A DNA stretch of 64,000 nt from Streptococcus thermophilus (GCF_010120595.1 NZ_CP038020.1:806001-870000); one strand, 5' to 3'. Shown: positions 39,133 through 50,392, numbered from the stretch's first letter. Numbers and translations: made by a program. The notes: a model not told the origin generated them from the letters alone.

Positions 39133-40194
39133 TTGCAAGAGTATTCTGTTGAAATTACCCTAAATCACCCAGATGATGTCTTGTCGCTTTTTGGAACCAA
39201 TGAGCGTCATTTAAAACTCATTGAAGAAAACCTAAATGTTATTATACATGCTCGAACAGAGCGTGTGCAAATCCTTGGGGATGACGAAGAAAGTGTCGAA
39301 TTGGCCCGCTTGACCATTCAAGCTCTCCTTGTTTTAGTGGAACGAGGAATGCTAGTTAACACTTCAGATGTTGTCGCGGCCTTAACCATGGCTCAAGATG
39401 GTTCGATTGACAAGTTTGTCGCTTTATATGAAGAAGAGATTATCAAGGACAACAGTGGTAAGCCTATTCGAGTGAAGACCTTGGGGCAAAAGGTTTATGT
39501 TGATAGCATTAAAAGCCATGATGTGGTCTTTGGAATTGGTCCAGCTGGTACAGGTAAAACCTTTTTAGCGGTCACTCTTGCAGTCACAGCTCTTAAACGT
39601 GGTCAGGTTAAACGTATTGTTTTAACACGTCCGGCGGTTGAGGCAGGTGAAAGTCTTGGCTTTTTGCCTGGCGATCTCAAGGAAAAGGTAGATCCTTACC
39701 TTCGTCCCGTCTATGATGCCCTTTATCAAATTCTTGGCAAAGAGCAGACGACTCGCCTCATGGAACGTGAAATTATTGAGATTGCCCCTCTTGCTTATAT
39801 GCGTGGTCGTACCCTCGAAGATGCCTTTGTAATCCTTGATGAAGCGCAAAATACAACCATCATGCAGATGAAGATGTTCTTGACCCGTCTTGGTTTTAAT
39901 TCTAAGATGATTATCAATGGAGATATGAGTCAGATTGACCTTCCACGTCGTGTTAAGTCTGGTCTTGTCGATGCCATGGAGAAATTGAAGGGAATCAAGG
40001 CTATTGATTTTGTCCATTTCTCTGCTAGTGATGTCGTACGTCACCCAGTTGTTGCCGATATCATTAATGCTTATGAAAAAGATGCACCTAAGTTTAATCT
40101 TGAGGAAAAATCAGAGGGATCAGACCAGGCTGAAGAAGTAGCATCAGGATTGACCGAATACCCAGTCATTGGTGCTGAGGATGTTAAAAAGTAA
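39133..40194 (+). CDS. phoH: PhoH-family ATPase
   Basis: A 353-residue PhoH-like P-loop ATPase. An N-terminal RNA-binding-like domain (residues about 1-100) precedes the ATPase with Walker A GIGPAGTGKTFLA (residues about 135-147), PAVEAGESLGFLPGD and Walker B AFVILDEAQNTT. The last about 30 residues are an acidic tail beyond the usual end. The start is the TTG at 39133 (QEYSVEITL), preceded by AAAGAGGA; no ATG gives the full N-terminal domain. The family is linked to RNA metabolism and stress, and usually precedes ybeY; here the next genes are decayed instead. Confidence 0.9.
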   Translation: MQEYSVEITLNHPDDVLSLFGTNERHLKLIEENLNVIIHARTERVQILGDDEESVELARLTIQALLVLVERGMLVNTSDVVAALTMAQDGSIDKFVALYEEEIIKDNSGKPIRVKTLGQKVYVDSIKSHDVVFGIGPAGTGKTFLAVTLAVTALKRGQVKRIVLTRPAVEAGESLGFLPGDLKEKVDPYLRPVYDALYQILGKEQTTRLMEREIIEIAPLAYMRGRTLEDAFVILDEAQNTTIMQMKMFLTRLGFNSKMIINGDMSQIDLPRRVKSGLVDAMEKLKGIKAIDFVHFSASDVVRHPVVADIINAYEKDAPKFNLEEKSEGSDQAEEVASGLTEYPVIGAEDVKK

Positions 40195-40201
40195 ATAGAT
40201 G

Positions 40202-40240
40202 AAAAGAGGTTTGAGAGTAAGTGTTCTCTACCTCTTTTGC
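40202..40240 (+). terminator. phoH terminator
   Basis: AAAAGAGGT pairs with ACCTCTTTT around an inner partly paired loop. Confidence 0.65.
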
Positions 40241-40319
40241 TTTTCTAGTCAAGTAACAGATTTTCTCTCTATTTTTCTAAAATAATACTAAAGAATAGGC
40301 TAATTTAGAGGAAAGAAGT

Positions 40320-40834
40320 ATGATTAAAGCCCAAAATGAAAGGTTGCTATTATTTTGGTTCTTGGTCTTATGGTGATAGTCTTAATAGCTATTAGAGGTG
40401 GAAGGTTTTGGAAGTATCAAGAGAACCATATTATAGACGGCACCTATCAGATGATAAAATAGGAAGCTACTTTGGCATATTCAGATGAGTTGGTAAATTG
40501 GACTAAGCGGGGGAGAAGAGATAATGATACCTTACATAAAGAGTTTATAGTTGTTGAGAATATGAAATCTCAATTTTATTCTCTTTCTTATGGGGATGGG
40601 GAACCTTTTGTTTCACTAAAAGAATCTTGAAAAAAGACTTATGAGAAAAGACCTAACGGCTTCGTAATAAATGTTTATGATATGGATGTCAATATTTCTT
40701 CTTGAAGAGTTTTTGAGCGTTTGGATTCGAGTGAAGCTGATGACCTTCATTTGGGTTATGAAAATGCATATAAATTTGTACTAGAGTATAGATTTGATTG
40801 GCGAACTGAAAATGATTATCTCAGCTGGCGTTGA
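40320..40834 (+). pseudogene. Decayed membrane protein, tandem family copy A
   Basis: An ATG with RBS (AGAGGAAAG) opens the frame, but it shifts at once. The continuation reads VAIILVLGLMVIVLIAIRGG (membrane helix), RFWKYQENHIIDGTYQMIK-stop, EATLAYSDELVNWTKRG and on, with two more in-frame stops, to a stop at 40834. Motifs IxDGTY and the following YSDE are shared with copy B (IADGTYEVVAYS). The N-terminal cytoplasmic part seen in copies B and C is absent here. Function of the family unknown. Confidence 0.65.
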
Positions 40835-40985
40835 TAAGTAAACTGACCTAGTAGTTCTTTACTGTGTAGAATCATTGTCTAAAAAATTATAAAAAGACTT
40901 ACAGTCTTTATGATAATTGTCAAATACTATTTGGTCATTTATTTTAGTACAATAAAACAGTAGACCAATAAAAAAGGAGATTATT

Positions 40986-41984
40986 ATAAACCAGCAAGAG
41001 TGGATTGAGTACTTTGAATTAGTCAACGGTCGTAAACCAACTCCGGCAGAGTTATATCAAGCTCAAGCAACTGGCGAGTTTATACTTGAGCGACCTAACA
41101 TTTTAAGCTCAAATGGACAAGTGAGGGAACAAAGGCCGACTAAGCCAGCTTAACTTGTGATTGCTATGACACAATAGCCTCAGTTTGCCCAAACAGCAGC
41201 AACTTTCCAACAAGTAGTGTCCCCTAAAAGAGCTATGTTTAAGAAAACTAAGATTATTTTGGTATCAGTCTTAGGATCCTTGACAGCGATTTTACTTATC
41301 GTTGATGGTTACTCAATATGGCGTTACTAATCAGGTAAGATTGCGGATGGAACATACGAGGTAGTAGCCTATTCTTAACGTAATGATGATAAAGATAAGA
41401 TGGTAGACGCTTTTGATGATGTTTACTTTTACTCTTTTGTAGAAGTTAAAAATAATAATTCTAGATACTATACTTATCTTGAAGACAATAAATCATCTTA
41501 CGTTAGCTTGTTAGAGTATGAAAGTGATATCCCTCAGAAGTTTGATCCATGGAACAAGACTCAGACAGAGGTTTTAACGGTTGAAGAGTTTGAATCTACT
41601 ACCAAAGATTTCGTGAAGAAACTGTCTAAGGATTATTCATTCTACACTAAAGATGCTGCTAAAGAAGCTGTTGAAGAATCTGTAAAATCATATAAGAAAT
41701 CTCTAAAAGAAAAACGTACTTACGTCAAAACAGGAAACGAGTATACTCTGTCTATTTATGACAAGGATGGAGAACTTCAATCACGTGTTATTTATAAACG
41801 TATGAGTAAGTGAGACGCTGAGGAGCGCTGGGATGACTATAAGGATGCCATCAAAGATTATAAGAAAGATTTGAAAAAATATAGTGATCAATATGATAAC
41901 TACAAGGATCACTTTGATTATGGTTATGGCAGTGATTCTGAATCAGGCTCTAACGATAGCGATAGTAGCAAAAAAAGGAATTGA
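40986..41984 (+). pseudogene. Decayed membrane protein, tandem family copy B
   Basis: Begins NQQEWIEYFELVNGRKPTPAE, but the start codon is ATA where ATG is expected (RBS AAAGGAG is intact). In-frame stops occur in the linker, after the membrane helix IILVSVLGSLTAILLIV, and near 41378; a clean stretch of 137 codons (41400-41813, FDDVYFYSFVEVKNNN ... IYKRMSK) follows, then another stop and a Lys/Asp/Ser-rich tail (ESGSNDSDSSKK) to 41984. It is the best preserved copy: short N-terminal domain, one membrane helix, outer domain, charged tail. Confidence 0.7.
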
Positions 41985-42141
41985 TAAAATCTAATCAGTT
42001 AATTTCATAAATAAGTAAAGTGGTATTAGAAAGAGACTTGAGTTTCTAATCTGGTATTGCTTTTCTTTGTATGAAAATAGTCAAATAGCTTAAAAGTCTC
42101 TTTTCTTGTAGAATGGAAAGATCAATAAAAAGGGGACTTTT

Positions 42142-42966
42142 ATGAACAAAAAATGAGTGGTTAGATTATTTCAAAACAATCAATAATCGCAAACTAACCG
42201 AAGAAGAAATTCAACAAGCTAAAGCGAACGGCGAATTTATAGCCTCAGAGCCTGTGTCAGAGAATAGTCAGCCACAAGTTCATGTGAGTGAGCCAGTAAC
42301 TGAACAAGTGACACCAGTTGTGGCATCTAAAAAAGGCTTATCTAAGAAAGTTACAATCGTTATTGCTTCTGTTATTGGAGCAGATGTAATAATTTCACTT
42401 TCTTTTGGTGGTTATGCTTATACCTACCTAGAGGGAGGTGAAATCTTAGAAGAAAATTATCGATATTATGATAAGGACAAAAAAGATGATTGATGGTATG
42501 AAATTCTATGAGAAAAGTAAGTTAAAAGACGGTGATTTTGTTAAAGTTAAAGGCAATCAGTTGAAATTTTATGAATATACCTTGGCTGGTGAGGTTAACT
42601 TGGATTGTGATACTGAAAAAGCTTTCCGTTTTGACAACTGGTCTATAACGCTCGAACTAACAATATCTTTGGTCGATTATACAAAAGTCGTTGAGAAAGC
42701 TGTAGATAATCATTATAAGGTGGACGAACATACCACTAAATCTGATATCGACGATAGTAAAAAGTTTATATTAAGTCTTATAAGGAATTTCATAAAGAGA
42801 CAGTTCACTATAAGGTTAATGGCGATAAAATCAATGTCCTTACCTATGATAAAAAAGGCAAACTTTCAGAAGAAAAAATCTTTAAACGTCTAACAAAAGA
42901 AGAGAAAAAACTGGATTACGACTATGAGCGTGATGTTAGGGACGATAAAAAATTCTTTCATTCCTA
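42142..42966 (+). pseudogene. Decayed membrane protein, tandem family copy C
   Basis: ATG 42142 is followed by a frameshift in the A run (MNKK-stop in one frame, EWLDYFKTINNRKLTEEEI in the other). Then a linker (SQPQVHVSEPVTEQVTPV), a membrane helix (KVTIVIASVIGADVIISLSF) and an outer part interrupted by a TGA near 42493 and a frameshift near 42770 (KVDEHTTKSDIDDSK), ending KRLTKEEKKLDYDYERDVRD to 42966. Sequence and order match copy B. Confidence 0.7.
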
Positions 42967-43086
42967 GGTGAATATTAAAAGAGCAAAAATCAGCTAGTCT
43001 GGTTTTTTTAGTGTCCAAAACGTGCTATAATAAGATGTTATATCATCAGTGTTAGCCCATTTGTTAACACATGAAAGGAAATTAAA

Positions 43087-45090
43087 ATGACAAAAACATT
43101 CTACATCACAACACCTATCTACTACCCATCTGGTAAATTGCATATTGGTTCTGCCTATACAACCATTGCTTGTGACGTCTTGGCACGTTACAAACGTATG
43201 ATGAACTATGATGTCTTCTACCTTACTGGGCTTGATGAACACGGCCAAAAGATTCAACAAAGGGCTGAAGAAGCAGGAATCACACCACAAGAGTATGTGG
43301 ATAGTATGGCTGTTGGTGTTAAGGATCTCTGGCAACTTTTGGATATCTCATACGATAAATTCATTCGTACGACTGATGATTACCATGAAAAAGTTGTTGC
43401 TCAAGTTTTCGAGCGTCTCTTGGAAAAAGGTGATATCTACCTTGGTGAATACTCTGGTTGGTACTCAGTTTCAGACGAAGAATTCTTCACTGAAAGTCAG
43501 TTGGCAGAAGTTTACCGTGATGAAGAGGGCAATGTCATTGGTGGTGTGGCTCCATCAGGACATGAAGTGGAGCTAGTGTCTGAAGAATCCTATTTCTTTA
43601 AACTCAGCAACTACGCAGACCGTTTGACGGCCTTCTATAAAGAACACCCAGAATTTATCCAACCTGATGGTCGTATGAATGAAATGCTTAAAAACTTCAT
43701 TGAGCCAGGCTTGGAAGATTTGGCGGTATCACGTACAACCTTCACTTGGGGAGTTAAAGTACCATCAGATCCAAAACATGTGGTTTATGTGTGGATTGAT
43801 GCCCTTATCAACTATATTACTGCCCTCGGTTATGGCCAGAATGAGCATGGTAATTTTGAGCTTTTCTGGCAAAATGATAAAAACCACGAAATCATCCACA
43901 TGATTGGTAAGGACATCCTTCGTTTCCACTCAATCTACTGGCCAATCATCTTGATGGCACTTGATTTACCATTGCCTACACGTCTTGTTGCTCATGGTTG
44001 GTTTGTCATGAAAGACGGTAAGATGTCTAAGTCTAAGGGTAATGTCATCTATCCAGAAATGTTGGTAGAGCGATTCGGTCTTGATCCCCTTCGTTACTAC
44101 CTCATGCGTAGTCTTCCGGTCGGTTCAGATGGCACTTTCACGCCAGAAGACTATCTGGCCCGTATCAACTATGAGTTGGCTAATGACCTCGGAAACCTTC
44201 TTAACCGTACAGTTGCCATGATTAACAAGTATTTCGATGGTCAAGTACCTGCCTATATTGAGAATGTTACAGACTTTGATGCTGATTTGGCTAAGGTTGT
44301 TGCTGAAAATATCGAAGAGTTCCACAAACAAATGAATGCTGTGGACTTCCCACGCGCCCTAGATGCTGTGTGGAATATCATCTCACGTACCAATAAGTAC
44401 ATTGATGAAACAGCCCCTTGGGTACTTGCGAAAGAAGATGGTGACGAGGAACAATTGAGAGCAGTGATGGCTCACTTGGCAGCTAGCCTTCGTGTGGTAG
44501 CCCACCTGATCCAACCGTTCATGATGAGCACTTCAAATGCCATCATGGAACAGCTCGGATTGCCAGTGGTATTTGACCTTGAAAATCTTGAACTTTCAGG
44601 TTTCCCAGAAAATGTTACAGTTATTTCAAAAGGAACTCCAATCTTCCCACGTCTTGACATGGACGAAGAAATTGCCTACATCCAATCTCAAATGAACGCA
44701 GGCAAACCACAAGAAAAAGAATGGAACCCAGAAGAAGTCGAACTTAAATCTGAAAAAGACCAAATCAAATTTGAAGACTTTGACAAGGTTGAAATCCGTG
44801 TTGCTGAAGTTAAAGAAGTAGAAAAAGTCGAAGGTTCAGACAAATTGCTCCGTTTCCGTCTTGATGCTGGTGACGGTGAAGACCGTCAAATCCTCTCAGG
44901 TATCGCTAAATTCTATCCAAACGAACAAGAATTGGTCGGCAAGAAACTTCAAGTCGTGGCGAACCTTAAACCACGTAAGATGATGAAGAAATATGTCAGC
45001 CAAGGTATGATTCTTTCTGCTGAACATGACGGTAAACTCACTGTCTTGACAGTAGATCCATCTGTTCCAAATGGAAGTGTTATTGGCTAA
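43087..45090 (+). CDS. metG: Methionyl-tRNA synthetase
   Basis: Charges tRNA-Met. The 667-residue class I synthetase has the HIGH-type motif in [14 protein letters not shown] (residues about 13-26), the KMSKS loop in [15 protein letters not shown] (about 305-319), an anticodon-binding helical domain and a C-terminal tRNA-binding OB domain ([23 protein letters not shown], about 560-667). Zinc-knuckle cysteines are lacking, as in the zinc-free type. RBS AAAGGAAAT is adequate. Monocistronic with a strong terminator. Confidence 0.96.
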   Translation: MTKTFYITTPIYYPSGKLHIGSAYTTIACDVLARYKRMMNYDVFYLTGLDEHGQKIQQRAEEAGITPQEYVDSMAVGVKDLWQLLDISYDKFIRTTDDYHEKVVAQVFERLLEKGDIYLGEYSGWYSVSDEEFFTESQLAEVYRDEEGNVIGGVAPSGHEVELVSEESYFFKLSNYADRLTAFYKEHPEFIQPDGRMNEMLKNFIEPGLEDLAVSRTTFTWGVKVPSDPKHVVYVWIDALINYITALGYGQNEHGNFELFWQNDKNHEIIHMIGKDILRFHSIYWPIILMALDLPLPTRLVAHGWFVMKDGKMSKSKGNVIYPEMLVERFGLDPLRYYLMRSLPVGSDGTFTPEDYLARINYELANDLGNLLNRTVAMINKYFDGQVPAYIENVTDFDADLAKVVAENIEEFHKQMNAVDFPRALDAVWNIISRTNKYIDETAPWVLAKEDGDEEQLRAVMAHLAASLRVVAHLIQPFMMSTSNAIMEQLGLPVVFDLENLELSGFPENVTVISKGTPIFPRLDMDEEIAYIQSQMNAGKPQEKEWNPEEVELKSEKDQIKFEDFDKVEIRVAEVKEVEKVEGSDKLLRFRLDAGDGEDRQILSGIAKFYPNEQELVGKKLQVVANLKPRKMMKKYVSQGMILSAEHDGKLTVLTVDPSVPNGSVIG

Positions 45091-45118
45091 CAGTAATTCT
45101 GTTTTATAGTATTTCCTT

Positions 45119-45220
45119 AAGTGGGAGTGGGAAAACGAATTGATTTTGAATGATAAGCCTTCCGTTCCATTCCTTATTTTGATTTCGTTGTATACCCCTA
45201 CTCACCTAAGAGTAATGAAA
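45119..45220 (+). repeat. Streptococcal GTGGGA-type intergenic repeat
   Basis: GTGGGAGTGGGAAAACGAA (45121-45139) faces TTTCGTTGTATACCCCTACTCAC (its two halves at 45182-45204) as a long imperfect inverted repeat between metG and its terminator. Related arms lie at 28138 and 35574. Confidence 0.5.
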
Positions 45221-45238
45221 AGAGATATTTTTAACATT

Positions 45239-45267
45239 AAAACGAGTTCAGTCGAACTCGTTTTTTT
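45239..45267. terminator. metG terminator, usable from both sides
   Basis: AAAACGAGTTC (45239-45249), loop AGTC, GAACTCGTTTT (45254-45264), then more Ts. Confidence 0.88.
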
Positions 45268-45269
45268 AT

Positions 45270-45367
45270 ACACTATATTTCAATAAATGTTTAATTTGTT
45301 CTACGTTTCCATCAGGTCCATAGGCATTAGGGTATCTGTTTAGTTTACTAATAGCATCAAGGTCTCC
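45270..45367 (-). other. Possible C-terminal gene relic on the minus strand
   Basis: Minus-strand codons read DAISKLNRYPNAYGPDGNVEQ and IKHLLKYS before a stop, with no start. They look like the tail of a lost gene just downstream of the LysR gene. Identity unknown. Confidence 0.3.
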
Positions 45368-46264
45368 TTAGTGGTGGGTTAGTAAGCTATCTCGAATTTC
45401 TTCGATAAATGCTTGAATAATTGTAGATTGTTTTTGTTTATTGTTGGTTACAAAACCCAAAGTGTGCTTGGGACTATCCTTAAGTGGGATTAGGACAATC
45501 TGGTCCTTGATAAAACTGTTGACAATACCAAGGCCAGAAGCATAACTATCAGAGGAACATAGCAGATTCATGACACTGCCTCGGTCATTACTGTAGATAA
45601 CTTGCTGGTCAGGCAGGACTTCTAGCGGATCCTCGGTGAGATGAATTCCAGAGCTTTCCTGACGAAAACGGACTTGTGGATATCCCTCTAAATCCTTGAG
45701 ATTTAGAGATTTTTTCTTGGCTAAGGGATGTTGACGTCCCAAGAAAATCTTGGTTTCAAAGTCTCCAAGTGGGGTGAAAGTCAAATCCATGTGTTTGAAA
45801 CTGCGCTCTAGGATGTGGACGTTATCTTCATCGAGATAAATAATCCCCAAGTCACTTTCGAAACTCTCTACGCTCTTGAGAATCTTTCTAGTTGTTGTTT
45901 CGATTAATTGAAATTCTTGATAATCACTACGGAAACGTTTGGCAATATGAGCCATGGGAAGTGACAAAAAATCATAGTGGTGACTGGCAATGGTGAACGA
46001 TTTCTTAAAGGACTTGTGATAGCGTCCTTCTAGTAGATCCAGCTCCCCAAGGATACGTTTGGCGTATTTTAGAAAATCATGGCCATCATCAGTCAGTTTG
46101 GCTCCCGTATTGGAGCGCTCAAAGAGTAGAACTCCCAGTTCTTCCTCTAAATCACGAATGGATGCTGAAAGATTAGGTTGGCTCAAAAAGAGCTTCTTAG
46201 CAGCCTTACTAAATGATTCTGTTTCAGAGATAGTCTGAACATAGCGACATTGTTGAAAATTCAT
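45368..46264 (-). CDS. LysR-family transcriptional regulator
   Basis: A 298-residue LysR protein: N-terminal helix-turn-helix (FSKAAKKLFLSQPNLSASIRDLEEELGVLLFER, residues about 18-50) and a substrate-binding domain. Streptococcal regulators of sulfur-amino-acid genes look like this, but the neighbouring genes give no target, so no name is assigned. Its promoter region (46265-46390) holds CTGATAGGAAT and CTGATATGAAAT direct repeats that could be its binding sites. The genes around it have decayed, so its former local partner may be lost. Confidence 0.85.
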   Translation of the reverse strand: MNFQQCRYVQTISETESFSKAAKKLFLSQPNLSASIRDLEEELGVLLFERSNTGAKLTDDGHDFLKYAKRILGELDLLEGRYHKSFKKSFTIASHHYDFLSLPMAHIAKRFRSDYQEFQLIETTTRKILKSVESFESDLGIIYLDEDNVHILERSFKHMDLTFTPLGDFETKIFLGRQHPLAKKKSLNLKDLEGYPQVRFRQESSGIHLTEDPLEVLPDQQVIYSNDRGSVMNLLCSSDSYASGLGIVNSFIKDQIVLIPLKDSPKHTLGFVTNNKQKQSTIIQAFIEEIRDSLLTHH

Positions 46265-46420
46265 AAGAAACCCCTTTTTAAAATATGATTGTGACCTATA
46301 TTATAACAAAATGAGAAGTCTAATATCAGTAAAATCCTGATAGGAATAGATGAAGACCTGATATGAAATTTTTATAAAGTCAGATCTTATAGGAGTACTG
46401 ATGGAATGCTGTATAAAGTG

Positions 46421-46975
46421 TCAGTTGCTAAGACGTCTAATGGCTTCCAATTTTTTAGAACGAATGAGGCAGAGTACTATGGTAATCAATAGTAACCAGA
46501 AATACCAGATACTTGTAGCTGGAGCAGCCTGTGTCGCTTGGGACAGAAGGAAACTAGTAAAAATAACCAAAAAGTGCAGAACAATAGTCCATCAGAGGAT
46601 GCCAGTACGTAGATAAATAGCGGAAAAGAATATACCGATAGCTGAGGCATAGTAAACTTGAACAAGGGTTGCGGTCTAAAGGTTGGTGGGTGAGATTTTC
46701 TAGACGAGCCAATCCAAAAAATCAGGATGATAAGAAGACGACTTCTAACACATGTTTTGGAGATCTAATCCCATTTTGGAAGGCGAGTTTAAGGGGGAGA
46801 GTACTTTTTAAAGGGAGAGGGAAAGAAAATAAAGCAGTACCTGCAAATAGATCTATCAGAAGGCGGACTAAATCTTTTCTTAACAGGTGGTATGTTTTGA
46901 GAGTAGCTATTTTAGCTGATACTCTTCTAGAAAATAGTATTTTGTACGCAGTGTGACGATTTGCACAAAAGCTAG
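46421..46975 (-). pseudogene. CPBP-family intramembrane protease, decayed
   Basis: On the minus strand the C-terminal half is readable: LVQVYYASAIGIFFSAIYLR, TGILWWTIVLHFLVIFTSFL, then a last helix SIWYFWLLLITIVLCL and a basic end RSKKLEAIRRLSN with a stop at 46423-46421. This is typical of CPBP (Abi) proteases. Further upstream (46700-46975) only frameshifted pieces remain and the EExxxR motif cannot be seen. Two plus-strand open frames here are antisense noise. Confidence 0.55.
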
Positions 46976-47470
46976 AGGGAAAGCTTTTTAGATTGACTGA
47001 CTATCAATCACAAGATACTCTTTGATAGAAACCATTTTGTACCAACACGGTTTTGCGTTTGTTGGTATTGAACTGCACCTAGGGAAATTGTGGTTCAATG
47101 TTAGTAAATAAGGATTTTGGATGGTGATTATCCAAATCTAAAAATTGTTTTATCTTGTTATTGACTAAAGGAAGTAAGTCCTTGATGAGAATTAGGAACT
47201 AGAGGGTAAGAAGCATATTGGAATGGTGTTTTAGAGATGGAATTTGACTAGATGTTTGTGAGAGCATCTGTCTATGCTACATTGACTATTTTCAATGGTC
47301 GTGTGGGATAGAGACTGTTTTCGAGTTTTAATTTCAGGGTAGATTGGGGATTTACCTCTAGAAATTGAAAAGAGTTCAAATGGATTGATCGGCACTTGTA
47401 TCTTAAAGTAGGTAATACACCTATGAACCTATGTTTCCATACAGCAGGGAGCAAGTTTTAATTTGAATAG
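46976..47470. other. Decayed intergenic stretch without recognisable gene
   Basis: About 500 bp with short frames only. A few plus-strand codons (YQHGFAFVGIELHLGKLWFN near 47040-47098) resemble the end of an acetyltransferase but have no context. A 60-codon minus-strand frame at 47272-47454 has no RBS or family resemblance. Confidence 0.4.
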
Positions 47471-47475
47471 GGGAT

Positions 47476-47504
47476 GCATCTAGAGAAATCTAGATGCTTT
47501 TTTT
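47476..47504 (+). terminator. Terminator upstream of coiA
   Basis: GCATCTAGA-GAAA-TCTAGATGC perfect 9-bp stem with a GAAA tetraloop, followed by seven Ts. It shields coiA from read-through. Confidence 0.9.
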
Positions 47505-47515
47505 CATTTTATGAC

Positions 47516-47532
47516 ATTTTTTGCGAATACGT
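47516..47532 (+). promoter_or_regulatory. Competence (ComX/SigX) promoter box of coiA
   Basis: TGCGAATA (47522-47529), seven of eight matches to the cin-box TACGAATA, preceded by a T run, 29 nt before the coiA ATG. Confidence 0.75.
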
Positions 47533-47557
47533 AATAGAGTGTATAAAGGAGGGAGTC

Positions 47558-48517
47558 ATGTTAATCGCTAAAAATCAGAAAGGGCTCTTGGTTTCGGCTC
47601 TTGAAAATGGGTTGAATCGTGAGGAAACTTATAGGTGCCCTGGCTGTCAAGGAATTGTATTGTTGAGACAGGGAAAGGTGATATGCCCGCATTTTGCCCA
47701 TAAATCTTTGCAGGATTGTCAGTTTTTCTCAGAAAATGAATCGGCCCAACATTTATCCCTAAAAGCCACTGTGTATCAATCCCTGGACAATCATGGTGAA
47801 AGAGTTTGTATTGAAAAGGTTCTGCCTGAGTTAGGTCAGATTGCGGATTTATTCGTTGGAGATTCCTTAGCCTTGGAAGTCCAGTGTTCTCGTTTATCAC
47901 AGAAACGTTTAAGAGAGCGGACTTTAGCTTACCATCAAATAGGTTACGAGGTACGATGGCTTTTGGGGCAAGAACTGTGGTTGGGACAGCGTTTAACAGA
48001 TCTACAGCGTGATTTTCTTTATTTTACAACTAAGATAGGTTTCCACCTCTGGGAACTTGATTGGGAGAGGGAAGAGATTAGACTTAAGTATCTCATCTAT
48101 GAGGATATTTTTGGGAGAGTTTATTACTTAACTAAGACCTGGTCTTTAATAGAAAATCTCATGACCATATTACGTTTTCCTTATCAGGCCAGAAAGGTGG
48201 AGACTTATCAAGTGACTCAGCGAAAGAAAGTCTCACATGTTATTCAACGGGAATTAATGGGGAAAAATCCAAGATGGATGAGAAGGCAGGAGGAGGCTTA
48301 TCTTAAGGGGATGAATTTGTTAAGTTTGTCCGATCAGGATTTTTTTCCACAAGTGCGGTTTCCTGAGTCTAAGCATGGATTTGTCCAAATTAGATTATCT
48401 ATTGATGGTTTTGAAAAGCTTTTCATGCAGTATTATCGAAAAAGGGATTTTTCTTACAAGCAAACCCTGTGCCCTCCCAACTTTTATGCTAAAATAGTAG
48501 ATTATAGACACAATTAA
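47558..48517 (+). CDS. coiA: Competence protein CoiA
   Basis: A late competence protein needed for transformation, thought to act with RecA and DprA on incoming DNA. The 319-residue protein has the N-terminal zinc-finger-like [25 protein letters not shown] (coded near 47628-47702) and a nuclease-like region ([17 protein letters not shown], with D and E-x-Q). The start is the ATG at 47558 behind AAAGGAGGGAG; an in-frame ATG at 47474 would put the terminator and the SigX promoter inside the gene. The pepF gene follows 10 nt later, a conserved order. Confidence 0.92.
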   Translation: MLIAKNQKGLLVSALENGLNREETYRCPGCQGIVLLRQGKVICPHFAHKSLQDCQFFSENESAQHLSLKATVYQSLDNHGERVCIEKVLPELGQIADLFVGDSLALEVQCSRLSQKRLRERTLAYHQIGYEVRWLLGQELWLGQRLTDLQRDFLYFTTKIGFHLWELDWEREEIRLKYLIYEDIFGRVYYLTKTWSLIENLMTILRFPYQARKVETYQVTQRKKVSHVIQRELMGKNPRWMRRQEEAYLKGMNLLSLSDQDFFPQVRFPESKHGFVQIRLSIDGFEKLFMQYYRKRDFSYKQTLCPPNFYAKIVDYRHN

Positions 48518-48527
48518 GGAGAATATT

Positions 48528-50333
48528 ATGTCAGACAATCGTTGTCATTTAGAAGAAAAATATACATGGGATTTGACCACCATTTTTGCGACAGACGCTG
48601 ATTGGGAGACTGAATATGAAAGCATTGTTCAGGATTTGAAGAAGGCTAGTTCCTTTGCTGGTCACCTCTTGGACTCAGCCAAGAATTTGCTTGAAGCAAC
48701 AGAACTTTATATGAGTTTGATGCGTCGTTTGGAAAAAATCTACGTTTATGCGTCAATGAAAAATGACCAAGATACAACGGTAGGTCTTTACCAAGAGTAC
48801 AATGCCAAAGCCTCAAACCTATACTCACAGTTGAGTGAAGCCTTTGCCTACTTTGAGCCTGAGTTTATGGCTTTGGAATCTGAAAAATTAGTATCCTTCA
48901 AAGAACAAGAGCCAGGTCTTGGACTTTATGACCACTATTTCGAACGTCTTTTGGCAAACAAAGACCACGTTCTTTCTCAAGAAGCAGAAGAACTCTTGGC
49001 AGCAGCTGGTGATATTTTTAACGGTCCAACGGATACCTTCAACGTCTTGGATAATGCTGATATCCTCTTTCCATGGGTATCGGATGGTCAAGGGGATGTG
49101 ATTGAGTTGACACATGGTAACTTTATCACCCTCATGGAATCTAAGAATCGTGAAGTCCGTAAGGGAGCCTATGAAGCTATGTATAGAACTTATGAGCAGT
49201 TCCAACATACCTATGCACAAACACTTCAAGGCGTTGTCAAGGTTCACAATTATATGGCTAAAGTTCGTCACTATAATTCGGCACGTCATGCAGCACTTGC
49301 AGCTAACTTTATTCCAGAAAGTGTTTACGACTCACTCTTAGAATCAGTGAATAAGCATTTGCCACTTTTGCACCGTTACCTTGATTTGCGTAAGAAGGTG
49401 TTGGAACTTGATAAGCTTAAGATGTATGATGTTTATGCACCACTTTCTGAGACAGAGACTGCTCTTACTTATGAAGAAGCCCTCAAGAAAGCAGAGGAAG
49501 TCTTGGCTATCTTTGGTGAGGAGTATAGTAAAGGGGTTCATGCAGCCTTTACGGAACGTTGGATTGATGTCCACCCTAACAAAGGGAAACGTTCAGGTGC
49601 CTACTCAGGTGGTGCCTATGATACCAATGCTTTCATGCTTTTGAACTGGCAAGACACTTTGGACAATCTCTTTACCTTGGTTCACGAGACTGGCCACAGT
49701 TTGCATTCAACTTTCACACGTCAGACACAACCATATGTTTACGGAGATTACCCAATCTTCTTGGCTGAAATTGCGTCTACAACTAATGAAAATATCTTGA
49801 CAGAAACACTTCTTAAAGAAGTTAACGATGATAAGACACGTTTTGCTATCCTTAACCACTATTTAGATGGATTTAAGGGAACCGTCTTCCGTCAAACGCA
49901 ATTTGCCGAGTTTGAGCATGCTATCCATGAAGCGGATGCATCGGGTCAAATCTTGACAGCAGACTTCATGAATAAGCTTTATGCAGACCTCAATGAGAAA
50001 TACTATAACCTTAAAGCTGAAGATAACTATGAAATTCAGTTTGAGTGGGAACGTATTCCGCATTTCTACATGAATTACTATGTTTATCAATATGCTACAG
50101 GATTTGCAGCAGCAAGCTACTTGGCAGAAAAGATTGTTCACGGTAATGAAGAAGATAAAGAAGCTTACCTTACGTACCTTAAGGCAGGTAGCTCAGACTA
50201 TCCTTTGGAAGTCATCAAGAAAGCTGGTGTTGACATGACCAACACTGACTACTTGGATGCAGCTTTCAAGGTTTTCGAAGACCGCTTAGTTGAATTGGAA
50301 GCCTTGGTTGAAAAAGGTGTTCATCTTTCTTAA
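48528..50333 (+). CDS. pepF: Oligoendopeptidase F
   Basis: Cytoplasmic zinc metallopeptidase (M3 family) that cleaves peptides of about 7-17 residues. The 601-residue protein has HETGHSLHS (HExxH, residues about 386-394) and the downstream zinc ligand Glu in [11 protein letters not shown]. Full length. RBS AAGGAGAAT. Part of the coiA-pepF transcript, so it may be partly induced in competence. Confidence 0.95.
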   Translation: MSDNRCHLEEKYTWDLTTIFATDADWETEYESIVQDLKKASSFAGHLLDSAKNLLEATELYMSLMRRLEKIYVYASMKNDQDTTVGLYQEYNAKASNLYSQLSEAFAYFEPEFMALESEKLVSFKEQEPGLGLYDHYFERLLANKDHVLSQEAEELLAAAGDIFNGPTDTFNVLDNADILFPWVSDGQGDVIELTHGNFITLMESKNREVRKGAYEAMYRTYEQFQHTYAQTLQGVVKVHNYMAKVRHYNSARHAALAANFIPESVYDSLLESVNKHLPLLHRYLDLRKKVLELDKLKMYDVYAPLSETETALTYEEALKKAEEVLAIFGEEYSKGVHAAFTERWIDVHPNKGKRSGAYSGGAYDTNAFMLLNWQDTLDNLFTLVHETGHSLHSTFTRQTQPYVYGDYPIFLAEIASTTNENILTETLLKEVNDDKTRFAILNHYLDGFKGTVFRQTQFAEFEHAIHEADASGQILTADFMNKLYADLNEKYYNLKAEDNYEIQFEWERIPHFYMNYYVYQYATGFAAASYLAEKIVHGNEEDKEAYLTYLKAGSSDYPLEVIKKAGVDMTNTDYLDAAFKVFEDRLVELEALVEKGVHLS

Positions 50334-50360
50334 AAAGAAGTCAGTATACTATATTGAGAG

Positions 50361-50392
50361 AATCATTCTGGAAAAGAGTGGTTCTTTTTTAG
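50361..50392 (+). terminator. pepF terminator
   Basis: GAATCATT pairs with AGTGGTTC (with G-T pairs) around CTGGAAAAG, followed by Ts. Confidence 0.75.

Noticed and set aside
46401..46956. Two plus-strand frames (46401-46616, 46669-46956) as genes
   Set aside because: They run opposite a readable but decayed CPBP protease and have no RBS or known family.
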